A DNA stretch of 64,000 bases from Epiperipatus broadwayi (GCA_028023455.1 JAQFVV010012977.1:282001-346000), one strand, 5' to 3'. Counted from the first letter of the stretch, positions 49,758-60,779 are shown. Numbers and translations are program-made. The notes: generated by a model not told the origin, from the letters alone.

Positions 49758-50150
49758 AGCAACTCTGGCACCCTCATTTATAAATAAACTGATTCAGCTT
49801 GCAATTGTACTCGTAACAATTCTAGGCCGAGTTGATCAGGAAATATAGTTATGTTTTTAGAAATAGAAATACAACTTTCTTCTTTTTGCATAACTTGATC
49901 AATTCGTGTATTTTATATGTGTAACAGAGGCCTAGTAAGCCGGAAAATGTTACAATATATTATAATGTTTTTCATCTTGCTAGGCCTCTATATGCATTAT
50001 AAATGCATGGTTATGTCAAAAAGAAGAAAGTTGTATTTCTATTTCTAAAAACATAAATATGTTTCCTGATCAACTTGGCCTAGAATTGTTATGAATTGTG
50101 CTATTGACAAAATCAGCTTTTAATTTATTTGATCTGGGTGCCAGGATTCA
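49758..50150. repeat. Fold-back element with CTGGCACCC ends
   Basis: Left arm 49752-49951 and right arm about 49973-50146 are inverted repeats with ends CTGGCACCC and GGGTGCCAG. The arms include CAATTCTAGGCC, TGATCAGGAAA, CAACTTTCTTCTTTTTG and AGAGGCCTAG. The short centre is AT-rich. There is no ORF, so it looks like a non-autonomous fold-back or MITE. Confidence 0.78.
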
Positions 50151-50154
50151 TAAG

Positions 50155-52160
50155 AATCCGCTAAAATCTGTTGCCAGCATGTCTCACAAATGAAAAAGAA
50201 AAAAATGCTTTTAAAGAATCGGTATTAGATTTTACCATAACTTGAATTATTTTTTTTAATGTATTATTTTTTCGGAAACTTATTCATAACATATTGGCAA
50301 AGGTAAATTACATTTTTAAATCTTACTAAACTAATAATAAATTTAATAATAAACACTAATAAATATTATTAATAATGTACAAATGAAAATTGCTATTAGA
50401 AATATTTTTATTTTAACAGATTTTAACAGATTAAAAATCTGTTTAAAGGAAATTATTAATCAAATCAATTGCAGAGAACACATACTAATCCAGATGTGAA
50501 ATATTAATAAATAAAAAAAACAGTTAAATAATTAATTAAAAAGTTCTGGGGTAAACAAGAATCTCTTGAACAATAATATGAAAGTCTATATCAGGATCCT
50601 ATTATAACCTCATTTTTACGAGTTGTTTGCAAAACGGTTTGTCGACAATTTAGTCACAATCGGGAATAATAAAGAGTCATAGCTTACCAGTAAGTTTAGT
50701 GAAAAAGTTGTAGCTTATTATGCAAATTTTTTTGGTTAGAATGCTTGGCCATTAATTATTAGTTGATCTTGTAGTCTATTCCGAAGGCTAGTCACAGAGG
50801 CTTTTTTAGTATCCATCTTCTTAATGATGCCAGATAAAGCCCCAGTCTATTCCCGCATAAAGGATTATTTCATCATGAAGTGGTATTGGATTTAATAATC
50901 CAAAACCAGCCAAAGGAAAAAACAGAAAAAACAAGACATTCGTCAAAATGGTCTCTGCCTTTTTATACTAGCCCAGTTTTCAGACTTCTGTGCATCCTTT
51001 TGTTTATCAAAAATATACGCTGATAATTAATCTGGTAATTCCTTATAAAATTTACATTACAAAGTTCTCTTTTTTTAGCAATTCTTTCGGCCATCTTTAA
51101 TTAGCTAAAATATTTTTCTTTTAGCTTATCTTTTTACTTTTTGGAATTCTTTTGTTCTCTCCAATTCTACTTTTATTTCTAATTACATAAAAAAAAATAT
51201 GAAAGAACAATTTAACTTTCATTGTATGTTTTTTTTTTAAAAAAAATAAATTATACTCAAAAAAAAATCTAAATTTACTTTAATTTTTTAGCTTTCACCA
51301 AATGCCAATATATTTGTACCATATATTAATAAACGGTACAATATAAATTAAGGATATAAATATGCTAATAAATTGCTCTCATAGGAGCACCCAAAAATAG
51401 CACCCAAGAGGAGCCAATTGGTTTAATATAATTCTAAGCAAAAGGGTTAATGCTCTTAATGAGAAAGTATAATTGTAGTATTATCTATATATCATTTATA
51501 TTATTTTTAAACATAACATTTGTCTTCATTTAGTGAGACTATTCTCATAACATATTTGATATACAAATTAAAAAACTGGATGAGAAGTTGTAATTTTATC
51601 TAGCTTCACAACTGTATATTATCATCATATCATCTTACCATAACTTATCTTAAATATAGATTTTAGTTGAATAAAGAAGTTTTTAATATATTTATCTTTT
51701 TAAGAATATTACACATATTTACCATTAACAGAATCAAATGTCTTGACACAATCAGTAACCATGTAATACTTTTTTTTTTGATATTCCTAGTCTTTTCTAA
51801 TCTTCAGAAATACATAGTCAAATATATCTGCAGTTTTTCAATAGCTTTCAAAACTGGATTGTATAATTGTAAGATCACTTGAAATGGGAAATTCTTATCC
51901 TATTCAAATTTATGGTTTGAATTTTTAAACATTGTGAGAATTTAAACTGAGACTTCCATATTAATGCAACTTTTTAGGCTTATAATAATATTAGATCTGT
52001 AACTTTCTGAAATCTAGTAATTGTTCATGCTTGCATAAATGATTTGTGAATAGAGAATAATAAAACTGTCCATTACTTAAACAATCATGAATAATTATTA
52101 ATTTCTCAAAAAAAAAACCCACAATTTTAAAGCATTATAGTATAAAATAGTTAAATTAAG
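50155..52160. other. No gene recognised
   Basis: AT-rich DNA. 51310-51355 is the inverted partner of 48560-48612. The 71-codon frame at 51667-51882 has hydrophobic residues but no motif. Confidence 0.4.
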
Positions 52161-52164
52161 ATAG

Positions 52165-52457
52165 CAAATCTTTAAACTTTAATGGACAGACTTCAATCTT
52201 TTCCTTCCTCATACTATTCAGACATCCATACGATTGGAAATCTGGTGTTAATTCCAATATTGTTGTCATACTCATGTTGACATTAAGTCACTCTAACCCA
52301 TCATATATATGTATGACTGTAATATTGGCATCAACTTTGAGCATTCCATGATCAGATTTTCAATGGTATGGACGGCTGAAGAATTGGAAGGTAGAGAAGA
52401 TGGAAATCTGACCATTCAATTTTAAAGATTTGATATCTTAATATAAAATGAACACTG

Positions 52458-52459
<2 letters not shown>
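52165..52459 (+). repeat. FB2 fold-back part, left of a PLE-derived insertion
   Basis: 52165-52290 and 52310-52440 form inverted arms: AAATCTTTAAACTTTAATGG against CCATTCAATTTTAAAGATTT, and GGAAATCTGG against CAGATTTTC. The sequence ends AATGAACACTGATTATAT, the same as 54280-54304. It resumes at 53155 after the inserted inverted repeat. Confidence 0.8.

Positions 52460-52499
<40 letters not shown>
52460..52499. repeat. AT microsatellite
   Basis: About 20 AT dinucleotides at the left edge of the insertion. Confidence 0.95.
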
Positions 52500-52503
<4 letters not shown>

Positions 52504-53107
52504 TTCAAAACAATACAATAATTAATACAGTAACAATATTTTAAACAAATATATACCAATTTAATAGAAGTACTTTCAACTATCTATGTAGTCGTTGTCA
52601 ACTAGACTCAAATTGTATTAGAAAAAACCGTTACAAATGTAAACAAAAGTAATACGTCATACATCAATTTTCCCACAATTCATTAATTTTTATATTGGCT
52701 GCCTGTCTATTTATCAACTGTTGCTTTTCACTTTTTATTAACATAGCTTCTTTAATTTTGCGTTTATTATTATTTCTTTCAATACACAGAATTTTAACTT
52801 TATTATTATTATTATTGAAAGAAATAATAATAAACGCAAAATTAAAGAAGCTATGTTAATAAAAAGTGAAAAGCAACAGTTGATAAATAGACAGGCAGCC
52901 AATATAAAAATTAATGAATTGTGGGAAAATTGATGTATGACGTATTACTTTTGTTTACATTTGTAACGGTTTTTTCTAATACAATTTGAGTCTAGTTGAC
53001 AACGACTACATAGATAGTTGAAAGTACTTCTATTAAATTGGTATATATTTGTTTAAAATATTGTTACTGTATTAATTATTGTATTGTTTTGAATAATTAT
53101 ATATATT
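52490..53107. mobile_element. Perfect 294-bp inverted repeat carrying a PLE 3' end
   Basis: The left arm 52490-52783 and right arm 52814-53107 are reverse complements with no mismatch found by eye. They enclose a 30-bp loop. The right arm, plus strand (about 52815-52933), encodes KRKIKEAMLIKSEKQQLINR, then QAANIKINELWEN and a stop. This is the C-terminal tail of a PLE GIY-YIG endonuclease, compared with KRKIREAYFINGNNNSIDRC in PLE1. The arms end in AT repeats. The element sits in an FB2 repeat whose empty equivalent is at 54296-54310. Confidence 0.88.
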
Positions 53108-53142
53108 TTATTATAATTGGAATACAGACATTGATTAATAAT

Positions 53143-53360
53143 TTATATATATATATATACATGGGAGATGATAATCTGGTCCAAATGGTGAATGCTGATT
53201 CAGCACAAAATATGCATATTCATTTATCTTATTCATGTATGTTTGCTTATGTGAATTGGTTATATAAGATAGAGAGGATAGCTGAAGGAAGCTTAAACGT
53301 CTGAGTTCAAATCTCCTTTAATTACATCTTAAAAGCTTAGTATTTACAATCTACTAGTAT
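53143..53360 (+). repeat. FB2, right part of the interrupted copy
   Basis: After an AT tract it continues GATGATAATCTGGTCCAAAT, GCTGATTCAGCACAAAATAT and TTAAACGTCTGAGTTCAAAT, to about 53360. It is nearly co-linear with 54304-54515. Confidence 0.85.
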
Positions 53361-53489
53361 TGGTTTAATATACAACAGTGTTATATTAATAGGGTAAAGT
53401 TAGAAAAGTGGAATCCTAGTTTAAAAAGTTTTTTTAACAAAGATGAATAAAATTCCATTACTAAATATTTTACTGCCATAATAAAAAAC

Positions 53490-53755
53490 TAAACAGCTAT
53501 TTAAGTAGTATTCATTAAGGCTGTAGCCTCAAGCACATGCGTATAAAAATGCGATAGTAGGGACCTCTACAGGTCTTAAAACACAAGCTTACTACAAGCT
53601 TACTCTTTGGAAGAAAAGAGTAAGCTTGTCGTTTAAGACCTGTAGAGGTCCCTACTATCGCATTTTTATACGCATGTGCTTGAGGCTACAGCCTTAATGA
53701 ATACTACTTACGTAATCAATGTGTGTTTAATAAATTTATAATTAAACAGCTATTT
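53490..53755. mobile_element. Hairpin element with 13-bp target-site duplications
   Basis: The arms 53502-53580 and 53632-53710 are perfectly complementary over 79 bp, starting AAGTAGTATTCATTAAGG. An inner stem AAGCTTACTCTT/AAGAGTAAGCTT follows. A 33-bp tail (53711-53743) ends TTATAATT. TAAACAGCTATTT is repeated at 53490-53502 and 53743-53755, a clean target-site duplication. There is no ORF. It looks like a retroposed hairpin RNA or a small fold-back element. Confidence 0.82.
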
Positions 53756-54004
53756 GTAAATGAGTATGGCCAAACTGTAACACATTAAGCAATAAATAAA
53801 TTCAACATATCTGTAGAAAATCAGACAATAAAGTTTTGTATTTAGTTTTAGTTATATGTTACATTATTTCCAACATGTCTTGATAAAATGTTAATTTTTT
53901 ACACTTTTTAAATGAATTCAACCATTAATAATCATATGTGGTCTAATATAAAATACAAAGTATTAAGTAACATTATTCTCTCTATTCTACATGTATTTCT
54001 GATC

Positions 54005-54115
54005 TGGTCACTGGCAAATCTACCACAAGAATTGAACCTATGATCTTTAGAATCATAAATATTATATTTAAGATCTCACTCTAACTAACTAAGTTTTTCT
54101 AGCAAAGACTGACAG
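54005..54115 (-). repeat. tRNA-like relic
   Basis: Minus strand: TTAGTTAGTTAGAGTGAGAT (A-box-like) and ATAGGTTCAATTCTTG (B-box-like), spaced like a tRNA gene. No clear acceptor stem. Confidence 0.3.
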
Positions 54116-54149
54116 AGTGACTTTCAAATTTAATATCCTTGATAGAATG

Positions 54150-54515
54150 ACCATAATATTGGCATCAGCAAGGGTATGAGCATTCCATCATCAGATTTTC
54201 AATGATATGGGTGGCTGAAGAGTCGGAGGGTGGAGAAGATTGAAGTCTGTTCATTAAAGTTCAAAGATTTGATAACTTAATATAAACTGAACACTGATTA
54301 TATATGTGTGTGGTAGATGATAATCTGGACCAAATGATGAAAGCTGATTCAGCACAAAATATGCACATTGGAGATCATTTACCTTACTCACATATGTGTG
54401 CTTATGTGTATTGGTTATATAAGATAGAGAGTATAGCTGAAGAAAGCTTAAACGTCTGTCTCCAAATCCCCTTTAATTACATCTTAAAAGTTCCGTATTT
54501 ACAATATACTAGTAT
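54150..54515 (+). repeat. FB2 copy, uninterrupted
   Basis: It reads CATAATATTGGCATCAGCAA, GAGCATTCCATCATCAGATT, a GGCTGAAGAGTCGGAGGGTG block, GAACACTGATTATATATGTG, GATGATAATCTGGACCAAAT and CTTAAACGTCTGTCTCCAAA. It provides the empty-site state for 52460-53146. A 96-codon frame (54304-54594) crosses it and is likely not a gene. Confidence 0.85.
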
Positions 54516-54544
54516 AAAAAAAAAATTAAAAAAATATCCATCTA

Positions 54545-54790
54545 GTATTATTTATTTTACCAATTTATCCAGACCAGTCATTTTAATCTCTTAATTTTTT
54601 CAATAATGTCAGTAATGTCTGTGTATTCTCTTACACATATTTCAGTTTTAATATCTTTCTATTACTTCTAGTATACATCTTTACATACTTCATTAAGTGG
54701 TCTGAAGTCTCTGTACTGCTCGTCTGTTTAGTGTCTCAGTTTTAAATCCATAAGTAAGAATTGGTAAAGTACATTATAAAACATCATAAA
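54545..54790 (-). repeat. RTE 3' fragment
   Basis: It aligns with 3315-3500: TTTTTCAATAATGTCAGTAA, TTCATTAAGTGGTCTGAAGT and CTCTGTACTGCT, then AAATCCATAAGTAAGAATTG. Minus orientation, decayed, no frame. Confidence 0.72.
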
Positions 54791-54799
54791 AAAATCATA

Positions 54800-55380
54800 C
54801 AAACTATTTCTTTCACTTCTTATGGTTTATTCTCTGCACAATTTAATCAAATTTTTTAATATTTTTACTTCAAAAATAAGAGTTTCATAAATTTACTATA
54901 CCTATAAACTCAAATCTTATTTAACATTTTTCTTCTTTCCGTAGTATATAAAAATTATGTCTTTACATCAAATAAGAATGTTTCTTTTATTATTATCATT
55001 TATCTTTTTGTAGTTAATATAATAATAATAAGCAAGCACATGTAAATGAGCATGGCCATTCTAACAAAAACAACAAAACTAAAGAAAAAAAGGGGGTAAA
55101 GAGAGAGACAGACAAAAAAGTAATACTGCTCTAGAAATGAGTTTTATGATTATTATACAAACCAATTTGTGAACCACAAATACATCAGCAGATAAAATAT
55201 GTGGATCTACTTTATGTTTACTTGATATTTTATGATGTGTTCGAATTTCTTCAACAAAAAACTTTTATCTCTGAAATACTTCAACACAATGTCTAATTGT
55301 AGCACCTGCAGTATTCTATTTTCTGCCACATCTCAGTGAAACAATTTTCACTGCACTTCCTTATAACCATTTTTAAGATA
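54800..55380. other. No recognisable feature
   Basis: AT-rich sequence without features. Confidence 0.4.
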
Positions 55381-55385
55381 AATAT

Positions 55386-55401
55386 TATAATGTGTGTATA
55401 T

Positions 55402-55433
<32 letters not shown>

Positions 55434-55440
55434 CATGTAA

Positions 55441-55486
<46 letters not shown>

Positions 55487-55490
55487 TTAC
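55386..55490. repeat. Interrupted AT microsatellite and palindrome
   Basis: Tracts of CA, TA and AT are separated by TCATGTAATGATATATAT; the last tract ends ATATCATTAC. The 74-codon minus frame here (Ile-Tyr rich) is an artefact. Confidence 0.9.
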
Positions 55491-55494
55491 AAAC

Positions 55495-56160
55495 CAGTCA
55501 ACACTCAACAATTCCAAACTATTGTCAAGGCAACCTCCTTTTAATAATAAGGGTGGAATCCCACCTTTATTAATGGTCTAATATACTTATATAGACACTA
55601 AATATTGCAACTTGACCAGAGAGATTGAAATTATTGATACAAGAAAGTTTAAATAAATCTCTTTAAACAGGTAATAAAACCTATTTCGAATGCAGACTAA
55701 TAAATAGTCAGTTATAACATTACAAATTGCAATTAGAAATTTTAAATGGCACCCAAAGTATTACTTAAATAATAAGTCTAATAATGCTCAAGACTAAAAT
55801 GGGTTTATAAGCAATCATAAAAATCCAATCAATACTTAGACAATTTCAGTATCAATAACAATCAACAATCTCAAACTGTTGTAAAGTTTACTATGAAACA
55901 TCATTTTAGGAAGTTTTACATTGCTAATTTGTTTTATACATCCAATGTGATTTTACAATAGTGGACTATATAACATCCCATTCAGTCAGATGAAGATCAT
56001 ATTGATTGGTTTTATGATTTTCCCATTCCTTTACATGGAACTTTCTTATACCTTTATATTGTGCTAATGTAATATCCAAGTCTCATTTCCAGCAATAAAT
56101 TAGGTAAAACAAGAGCTTTATATACAGCTAAAATTAATTGCAATAGCTATTTTCCTATGA
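55495..56160. other. No recognisable feature
   Basis: AT-rich sequence without features. Confidence 0.4.
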
Positions 56161-56169
56161 TAGTTTACA

Positions 56170-56640
56170 TATTATATCACTAAACATCACATGATCACCA
56201 TTCTTTTTTTTTTTTTTCCATATGTCATAGCATCGGCCGGGACGCGAACCCACAACCGTCTGCAATCAACTACTTGCTTGCATGGCGGCTGCGATACCTC
56301 TCGGCTAACAACGCAAGACCATTCTTTATGCTTACACAAGCTGTTTACATGGAGACTAAACTCTCCATACAGTATGTTACTCAGTGCAAGCCAGAGTAAT
56401 CAATGAATTCAGGAAGGTTTGTGCATAAAATTCCTATCTAATGCCTACTCACCCAATATCCCCAGACTAGTTTCTAGCTTCAGATCCAAGGTTGATAAAA
56501 ACCACGAGCTAGAAACTGGTCTGGGAATATTGAATGATTAGGCACTAATAGGGATTTATGCACAAACCTTCCTGTATTCATTGATTACTCTGGCTTGCAC
56601 CGAGTGACACTACTGTATGGAGAGTTTAGCCTCTGCATAT
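56170..56640. repeat. FB1 copy interrupted by a SINE
   Basis: The FB1 flank (ATCACTAAACATCACATGAT then CACCATTCT) is broken at 56205 by the SINE and resumes at 56318. The palindromic body is 56358-56630: ACTAAACTCTCCATACAG on the left and ACTACTGTATGGAGAGTTTA on the right. Both arms contain TTCATTGATTACTCTGGCTT-type blocks. The inner long arm is deleted. Confidence 0.85.
56206..56317 (-). mobile_element. tRNA-derived SINE nested in FB1
   Basis: Minus strand: GTTGTTAGCCGAGAGGTATC (A box) and GGGTTCGCGTCCCGGCC (B box), then poly(A), seen as a T run at 56204-56218 on the plus strand. The target-site duplication ACCATTCTT flanks it (56197-56205 and 56318-56326). The sequence is almost identical to the copy at 18326-18436. 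The insertion is younger than the FB1 copy that it breaks. Confidence 0.92.
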
Positions 56641-56644
56641 AGTT

Positions 56645-57280
56645 TATATAATTTTTATTCTTATATATCTCCAAATTTTTTTTTTTTATTCTTATTTATT
56701 TTCCCTAAACTCATTTCTTTTTTTCTAAACAATTTACCCATCCTCTTTTATCATTCTCCCCATCATAACCATTCACCTGCAAGAATTTTTGTACACATTT
56801 TTTCATTTTGTATACAAATATGTTGAAATAAATTATCAATCTATTATAAAATGTTAGAAATTAAGTCTATCAACCACTAGCTCCCTCTTTGCAAAACCAC
56901 AGGAGTTGCAACGTCAGCTATAGAAATATTTCTTTTTATCTCATTATAAAATCAATTGCGTTTGATTTGAAACGTCTTTTCTTTGTTTCCTGTCAGAATC
57001 ATTATAACATGCATTAGTTAAATGAATCCACTTCATATGTACCTTTGATCTAAAAAATCTTAACAGTCATGCAAGAATAATGAGAAATGACATAAAAAAA
57101 GAACAGCAGTAAATTAAATCAAGAAAAGAACCTGTAAGCATTAGTGACAATAAAAAAAAAAAGCATTTATTACAATAAATAAACATCTGAAAGAGAATTT
57201 ACAATAAGGCTAATTAATTTGACGACAAGTTAATTAAATTACACTATCATCATCATCATCTAATAATATATATATAATGC
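56645..57280. other. No recognisable feature; CAT microsatellite at 57247-57260
   Basis: AT-rich sequence. Frame 56617-56826 is hydrophobic low-complexity sequence without a motif. Confidence 0.4.
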
Positions 57281-57303
57281 AATTTGCTTTGCATGGTTTA
57301 GAG

Positions 57304-57400
57304 CAGATTCTGGACTTCAAGATAAATGAATCCCGACATCAACTCTGCCATTTCCGGTCCTTGAATTTTTTATGAACTTTCTAATAATACATCATTGAAT
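57304..57400 (+). repeat. Dispersed repeat shared with 48408-48505
   Basis: Same block order as at 48408; see that entry. Confidence 0.5.
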
Positions 57401-57894
57401 TGCTTTACCATATAGTTCAAATATTTCAACAGAATAAACATTATTTACAGATACGGTTGTCATTAGAATAGGCAAGACGTAAAATAGAAATTTACAAAAA
57501 CTTTCAGAATAGGACCTAATCTCATGATTTAAATTTATATTATAAATACTCACAAAAAAAAAAAAATGGATGTGAAATATTAAACAATTTCAGAGTTAAA
57601 GATCTTGAAATTCCAACCTCGTGATTATGTTAACCCCATGTGAGAATAAAACTATGGTTACGTATTATTTTTATTGATTTGATCAAGGCATTTGAGTTAA
57701 TTAATGTGAACAAACCTAGGGCACTATTTGAAAAGAGTTAGTTGTACACCCAAGTTTATTTGTGCTAAATTGTTTTTTTCAGATGCATAACCAACTGATA
57801 TCCTTCTATATGTATTGATAAAATTATAAAAAGTTAAGCAAATTCATCTTTTATTACTGTTACAATGCTCATTTTAATATTTGATTGACTACAA

Positions 57895-58290
57895 GTATAA
57901 TTTATAAACTCGAAGTTTTAGATGTAGCCATAAGAGATTTGAACACAAACTTTCAACCTCCTTTTAGCTATCCATTCTATCTCATACAACCGATACACAT
58001 AAGCCCACAAATGTGAAAAAAGATAAATGTTCTCCAACATACATCGTTCGTGCTGAATCATCACTCATCACTTGATCCAGATCTTCATCTCCCACACTTA
58101 TATGTAACAAGTACTCAGCTGTACTAAGATAGCAAATCTTCAAACTTTAATGGACAAGCTTGAATCTACTCCATCCTCCATCTCTCCAGCTATCCATATT
58201 ATTGAAAATCTGATGACGGAATGCCCAAATTCTTTGTTGATATGCCAATATTATTACCATGCCCATGTTGTCTATAAGTTATTCTGATCC
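57895..58290 (-). repeat. FB2 copy in reverse orientation
   Basis: It contains the complement of the FB2 body: TGAATCATCACTCATCACTT, GATCCAGATC, TTTAATGGACAAGCTTGAAT and GAAAATCTGATGACGGAATG. It ends near the GATATGCCAATATT and CTGATCCCAC blocks. Confidence 0.8.
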
Positions 58291-58869
58291 CACGTGTATA
58301 GGAATTATTATTTTATTAAATTTAATCAATTTATAGTTTTGATTGACTAGCAACCTTCTTCAGAGTTCTACCATGTATATAAACACATGGTACATGAAGC
58401 TATTTGTATATGTATATCTTATAACTCTGAACAAGATTACTGGTCAAGTGAAACTATAAAGTTGATTAATTTTAATAAACTAAGCATTATAACAGGAGAA
58501 AAAAATGTGGATTTTTTTTTCTTTCCTAAATACTTCAATATCATGTCTAATTGCAACTTTCCATTGCTTTTTATTCTCAACCACACATTTCCAATGATAA
58601 CAATCGACAGTTACATGATTTAGAGTTAATGTTTTTAAAGCAAACAGAATCTGCCCTTTTTATGAAAAGCACACTAAAAGTTACCATAAAATACTTTTTA
58701 AAAAAAAAAAAAAAATCTGTGCATATTAATTTCTTTCACATTTTCAATTAATAGAATTGTGATTTCAAGTAAGTCTATACTATTACATCCAGAAATATGA
58801 AGAATATAATGATTGATCTCATAATCTTGTCATCAACTTTTAAAATGTTATGGAACAGCATTAAGTAAA

Positions 58870-59640
58870 TTTTTTAATGTCCTTGCATTATTTTGATAGG
58901 GAGTCCACATCTCACATCCACACTATTACCTTGTGAAATAGCAGCTCTCCTTTATATACAATTAATTCAATTACAGTAGTTACATCATTGTTACAAAATG
59001 CTCCATCTTTCGATTTTTTAAATGCAACAGCAACAAATGGAAGTATGTTCTGTTCCTCAATATTTAATTCTGCCTTTCTACTTCTACTTAATCTTCTAAG
59101 TCACTCAAATTGGTTCTCTTCTTTGAGTTGATAATCAATTAAGCTAAACATTGCCGAAGACTTTTTCTTTCCCTGACTAATAAAGAATGCAAGCATTTTT
59201 AACATTAATTACTAAACCAGAGAGATTATAAGTTGCATTCAAAAAATTAACTATATTCTGTGAATGATCTTTTGAATTTGAAAAAATAGTATCATTAACA
59301 ATAGACTATAAATCCAGAATCCAACATGTTGAAATTTCTGCTTTAAATAGATTCAAAGTAAATTTTTTATCACCAATCCTATATGTATATTTAGCCTTGA
59401 TTATTTAAGCAGCCCTATAAATAATTTCAGAGATCCCTCTCATAAAAATCAAAAGTAATGTTGTAGAAACTATGTATCTTTGTTTAATGCTAGTTTTTAT
59501 TCAAATAGATTTTCCATTGTATTAATAGTACTTTCTTTCATTCCATCATGTCGAAGCAGCACAGTATGAATACATTTTGGTGAATAACTACGCATTTCAA
59601 ACAATTCCACAGACTTATTCTATTATCAGAATCAAATGAC
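58870..59640 (-). pseudogene. Decayed LINE reverse transcriptase
   Basis: Minus strand from about 59640: RSYSPKCIHTVLLRHDGMKE, then SIKQRYIVSTTLLLIFMRGI, the decayed equivalent of GVKQGCVLAPTLFA. Next come LFKAEISTCWILDL, IVNDTIFS (where the YADD motif would be) and LSGLVINVKNACILY, the equivalent of GL.IN..KT. These motifs are in the right order and spacing for a non-LTR reverse transcriptase. The catalytic pair is lost (ND) and there are many stops. It is much older than the RTE copy at 3066-6050, and the family differs. Confidence 0.65.
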
Positions 59641-59649
59641 CAAATCAAG

Positions 59650-60770
59650 AAGAATGTGGTGTACACATGCAAAGAAAGGACTGTTTTCATTTAATAATTA
59701 CATCTCTTTTATGAAATATTTTTATATTTATAATATTTTATAAGTTTTTATTAAACAAAAAAATTGAGACTAACAGATTAACATTTTTTCATACAAATGA
59801 TAAAAGCAGCCATTTCTTTATTCTACTCGGTTATTGAATGTTACAAAATTGTGGCTTTGAAAATGTTTCCTGATCAGAGAACATTTTCTTACACTGTAAT
59901 ATTTTTGTCTCATCTACGCATGATTGGAAGTTACTTTTGAATCAGTTATATACAGTATAAGGAAGTTATGCCATTATTTGTCACAATAGCATGACAGTAG
60001 TTTTAAGATTTCGATAATATCTATTGGGTTACGTTAACTCTTATGGAAACAACTTTTACATTGAATTCATACGTAATGTAGTATAAAGTTATGCCTGCAG
60101 ATGGTGTTAAAGTAGTTCAAAGATATTTTTAACAAGTCATACAGCGTTTTTTTCAGTATCTTGAATAACTTACTTAATTAGTGTATAATAAATTTGCTGT
60201 TATTATTCAAGTATTATTAAAAATATTTAATTTAATTTATCATACATGAGTAATATATACGTAACATTTCAATATTCTATTTGACGTAATATTTTTACTC
60301 TGCATGTTTTAGTGCAATAGTGAAGTTTTAAAATCTGGAGTATATAGTTCTTGGATCAAACCCAGTTCTTAAACTTATGAATTCTTGATCAATAAAGCCA
60401 TGCGATTATTTTTTTATTTCAAAATGAGCAAACATATTGATAGATATTGTAAAATTGATTATTTATTGATACCAACTAAGTATTAATAAAGAAATTAAGA
60501 TCAAAGTCAGAAATAATAAATTTAATTATAAATTGTTTTTCCAGCATAACGCTATTAAGACGTATTATCTGGTTCAACATGATTATAAGAAACAAACAAA
60601 TTTTCTTGACCATGTCTTTTTTTAATAAAAAGAAACTTACAAAACACAACTGGTTTTAAATAGTCAAAATAAGAGTCATATATCACATGATCCTATTCTC
60701 TTAAGCTTGTAAGTTATAAACAATAACGATTGCCAATTTCTCAACAAGCTTTGTGAGTAACTGATAAAAT
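59650..60770. other. No recognisable feature
   Basis: AT-rich DNA without motifs. Confidence 0.4.
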
Positions 60771-60779
60771 TGGTAACGT

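Noticed and set aside
54304-54594. 96-codon frame with a similar peptide at 53160-53304
   Set aside because: Both are copies of the FB2 repeat. Copies at 43975 and 57895 are broken in this frame, so a protein is not supported, though it is listed as worth testing.
55293-55517. 74-codon minus frame rich in Ile-Tyr
   Set aside because: Translation of the AT microsatellite, with no motif.
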